Of a stretch of DNA of 64,000 nt, positions 63,973 through 64,000 are shown piece after piece (the stretch's first letter is position 1; every line of letters starts with the position of its first letter). Below the pieces are notes generated by a model. That model worked only from the letters and a program-made list of their open reading frames with translations, searched no databases and was not told the origin of the DNA. Origin of the DNA: an uncultured Collinsella sp. GTDB lineage: Bacteria > Actinomycetota > Coriobacteriia > Coriobacteriales > Coriobacteriaceae. A program made the position numbers and the translations under genes. The stretch is taken from positions 8,508-72,507 of the forward strand of contig CATYZI010000010.1 in assembly GCA_958415625.1 (NCBI GenBank), given 5' to 3'.

Positions 63973-64000
63973 GATTCTCCAATCTTGCTCTCTAGCTAAT

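Overview
The window looks like a chromosomal segment of a gut Coriobacteriia member, most likely Collinsella or a close relative. The basis is inference from gene content and base composition: GC-rich coding DNA, a fermentative arginine deiminase block, pyruvate:ferredoxin oxidoreductase, a mannose-type PTS with ManO, and an actinobacterial-style cell-wall kinase cluster (FHA proteins, PP2C phosphatase, SEDS/PBP, PASTA kinase). I ran no database search.

Layout. 1-4614: start of a membrane protein (probably a sensor kinase), an amidohydrolase with its amino-acid permease, and a membrane-anchored C39-like peptidase. 4615-12888: arginine catabolism. A leftward operon (YfcC-type transporter, arcA, arcB, arcC) diverges from a rightward pair (second arginine deiminase-like gene and an XRE/S24-like regulator), followed by a second, almost identical arcC. 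The shared intergenic region carries a 19-bp palindrome. 13324-18884: a DUF4143-type ATPase behind 34-bp tandem repeats, three phased hairpin repeats, a very long inverted-repeat terminator and nifJ.

19229-26510 is the most unusual part. Two direct copies of the 3' end of an FHA gene (one a truncated remnant) bracket an AT-richer island. It holds a radical SAM/SPASM peptide maturase, two paralogous Cys-rich small peptides starting MKHI, a 35-residue membrane peptide, an ABC exporter, an IS110-like remnant and a dead methyltransferase. The peptides carry repeated Cys-X3-Asp spacings, so I read this as an unannotated ranthipeptide (Cys-to-Asp thioether) biosynthetic locus. The peptides are too short to be picked up easily by gene callers.

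26073-35095: an FHA/kinase/secreted-protein operon, recR-ybaB, dnaX and small membrane proteins. 35201-41032: a two-regulator (membrane LuxR) plus ABC-2 transporter system with a small secreted DUF2712-like protein. 41468-51666: the cell-envelope signalling and wall-synthesis operon, with a natural SEDS-penicillin-binding-protein fusion. 51819-55303: tRNA-Arg(CCU), manO and manXYZ. 55654-60818: a HypA-like protein, a large Fe-S/FAD oxidoreductase, a divergent TetR regulator with twin operators and a DUF5692-like membrane protein. 61050-63972: a membrane-anchored protein of unknown function and a second DUF4143-type ATPase. Short palindromic extragenic repeats recur at gene ends throughout.
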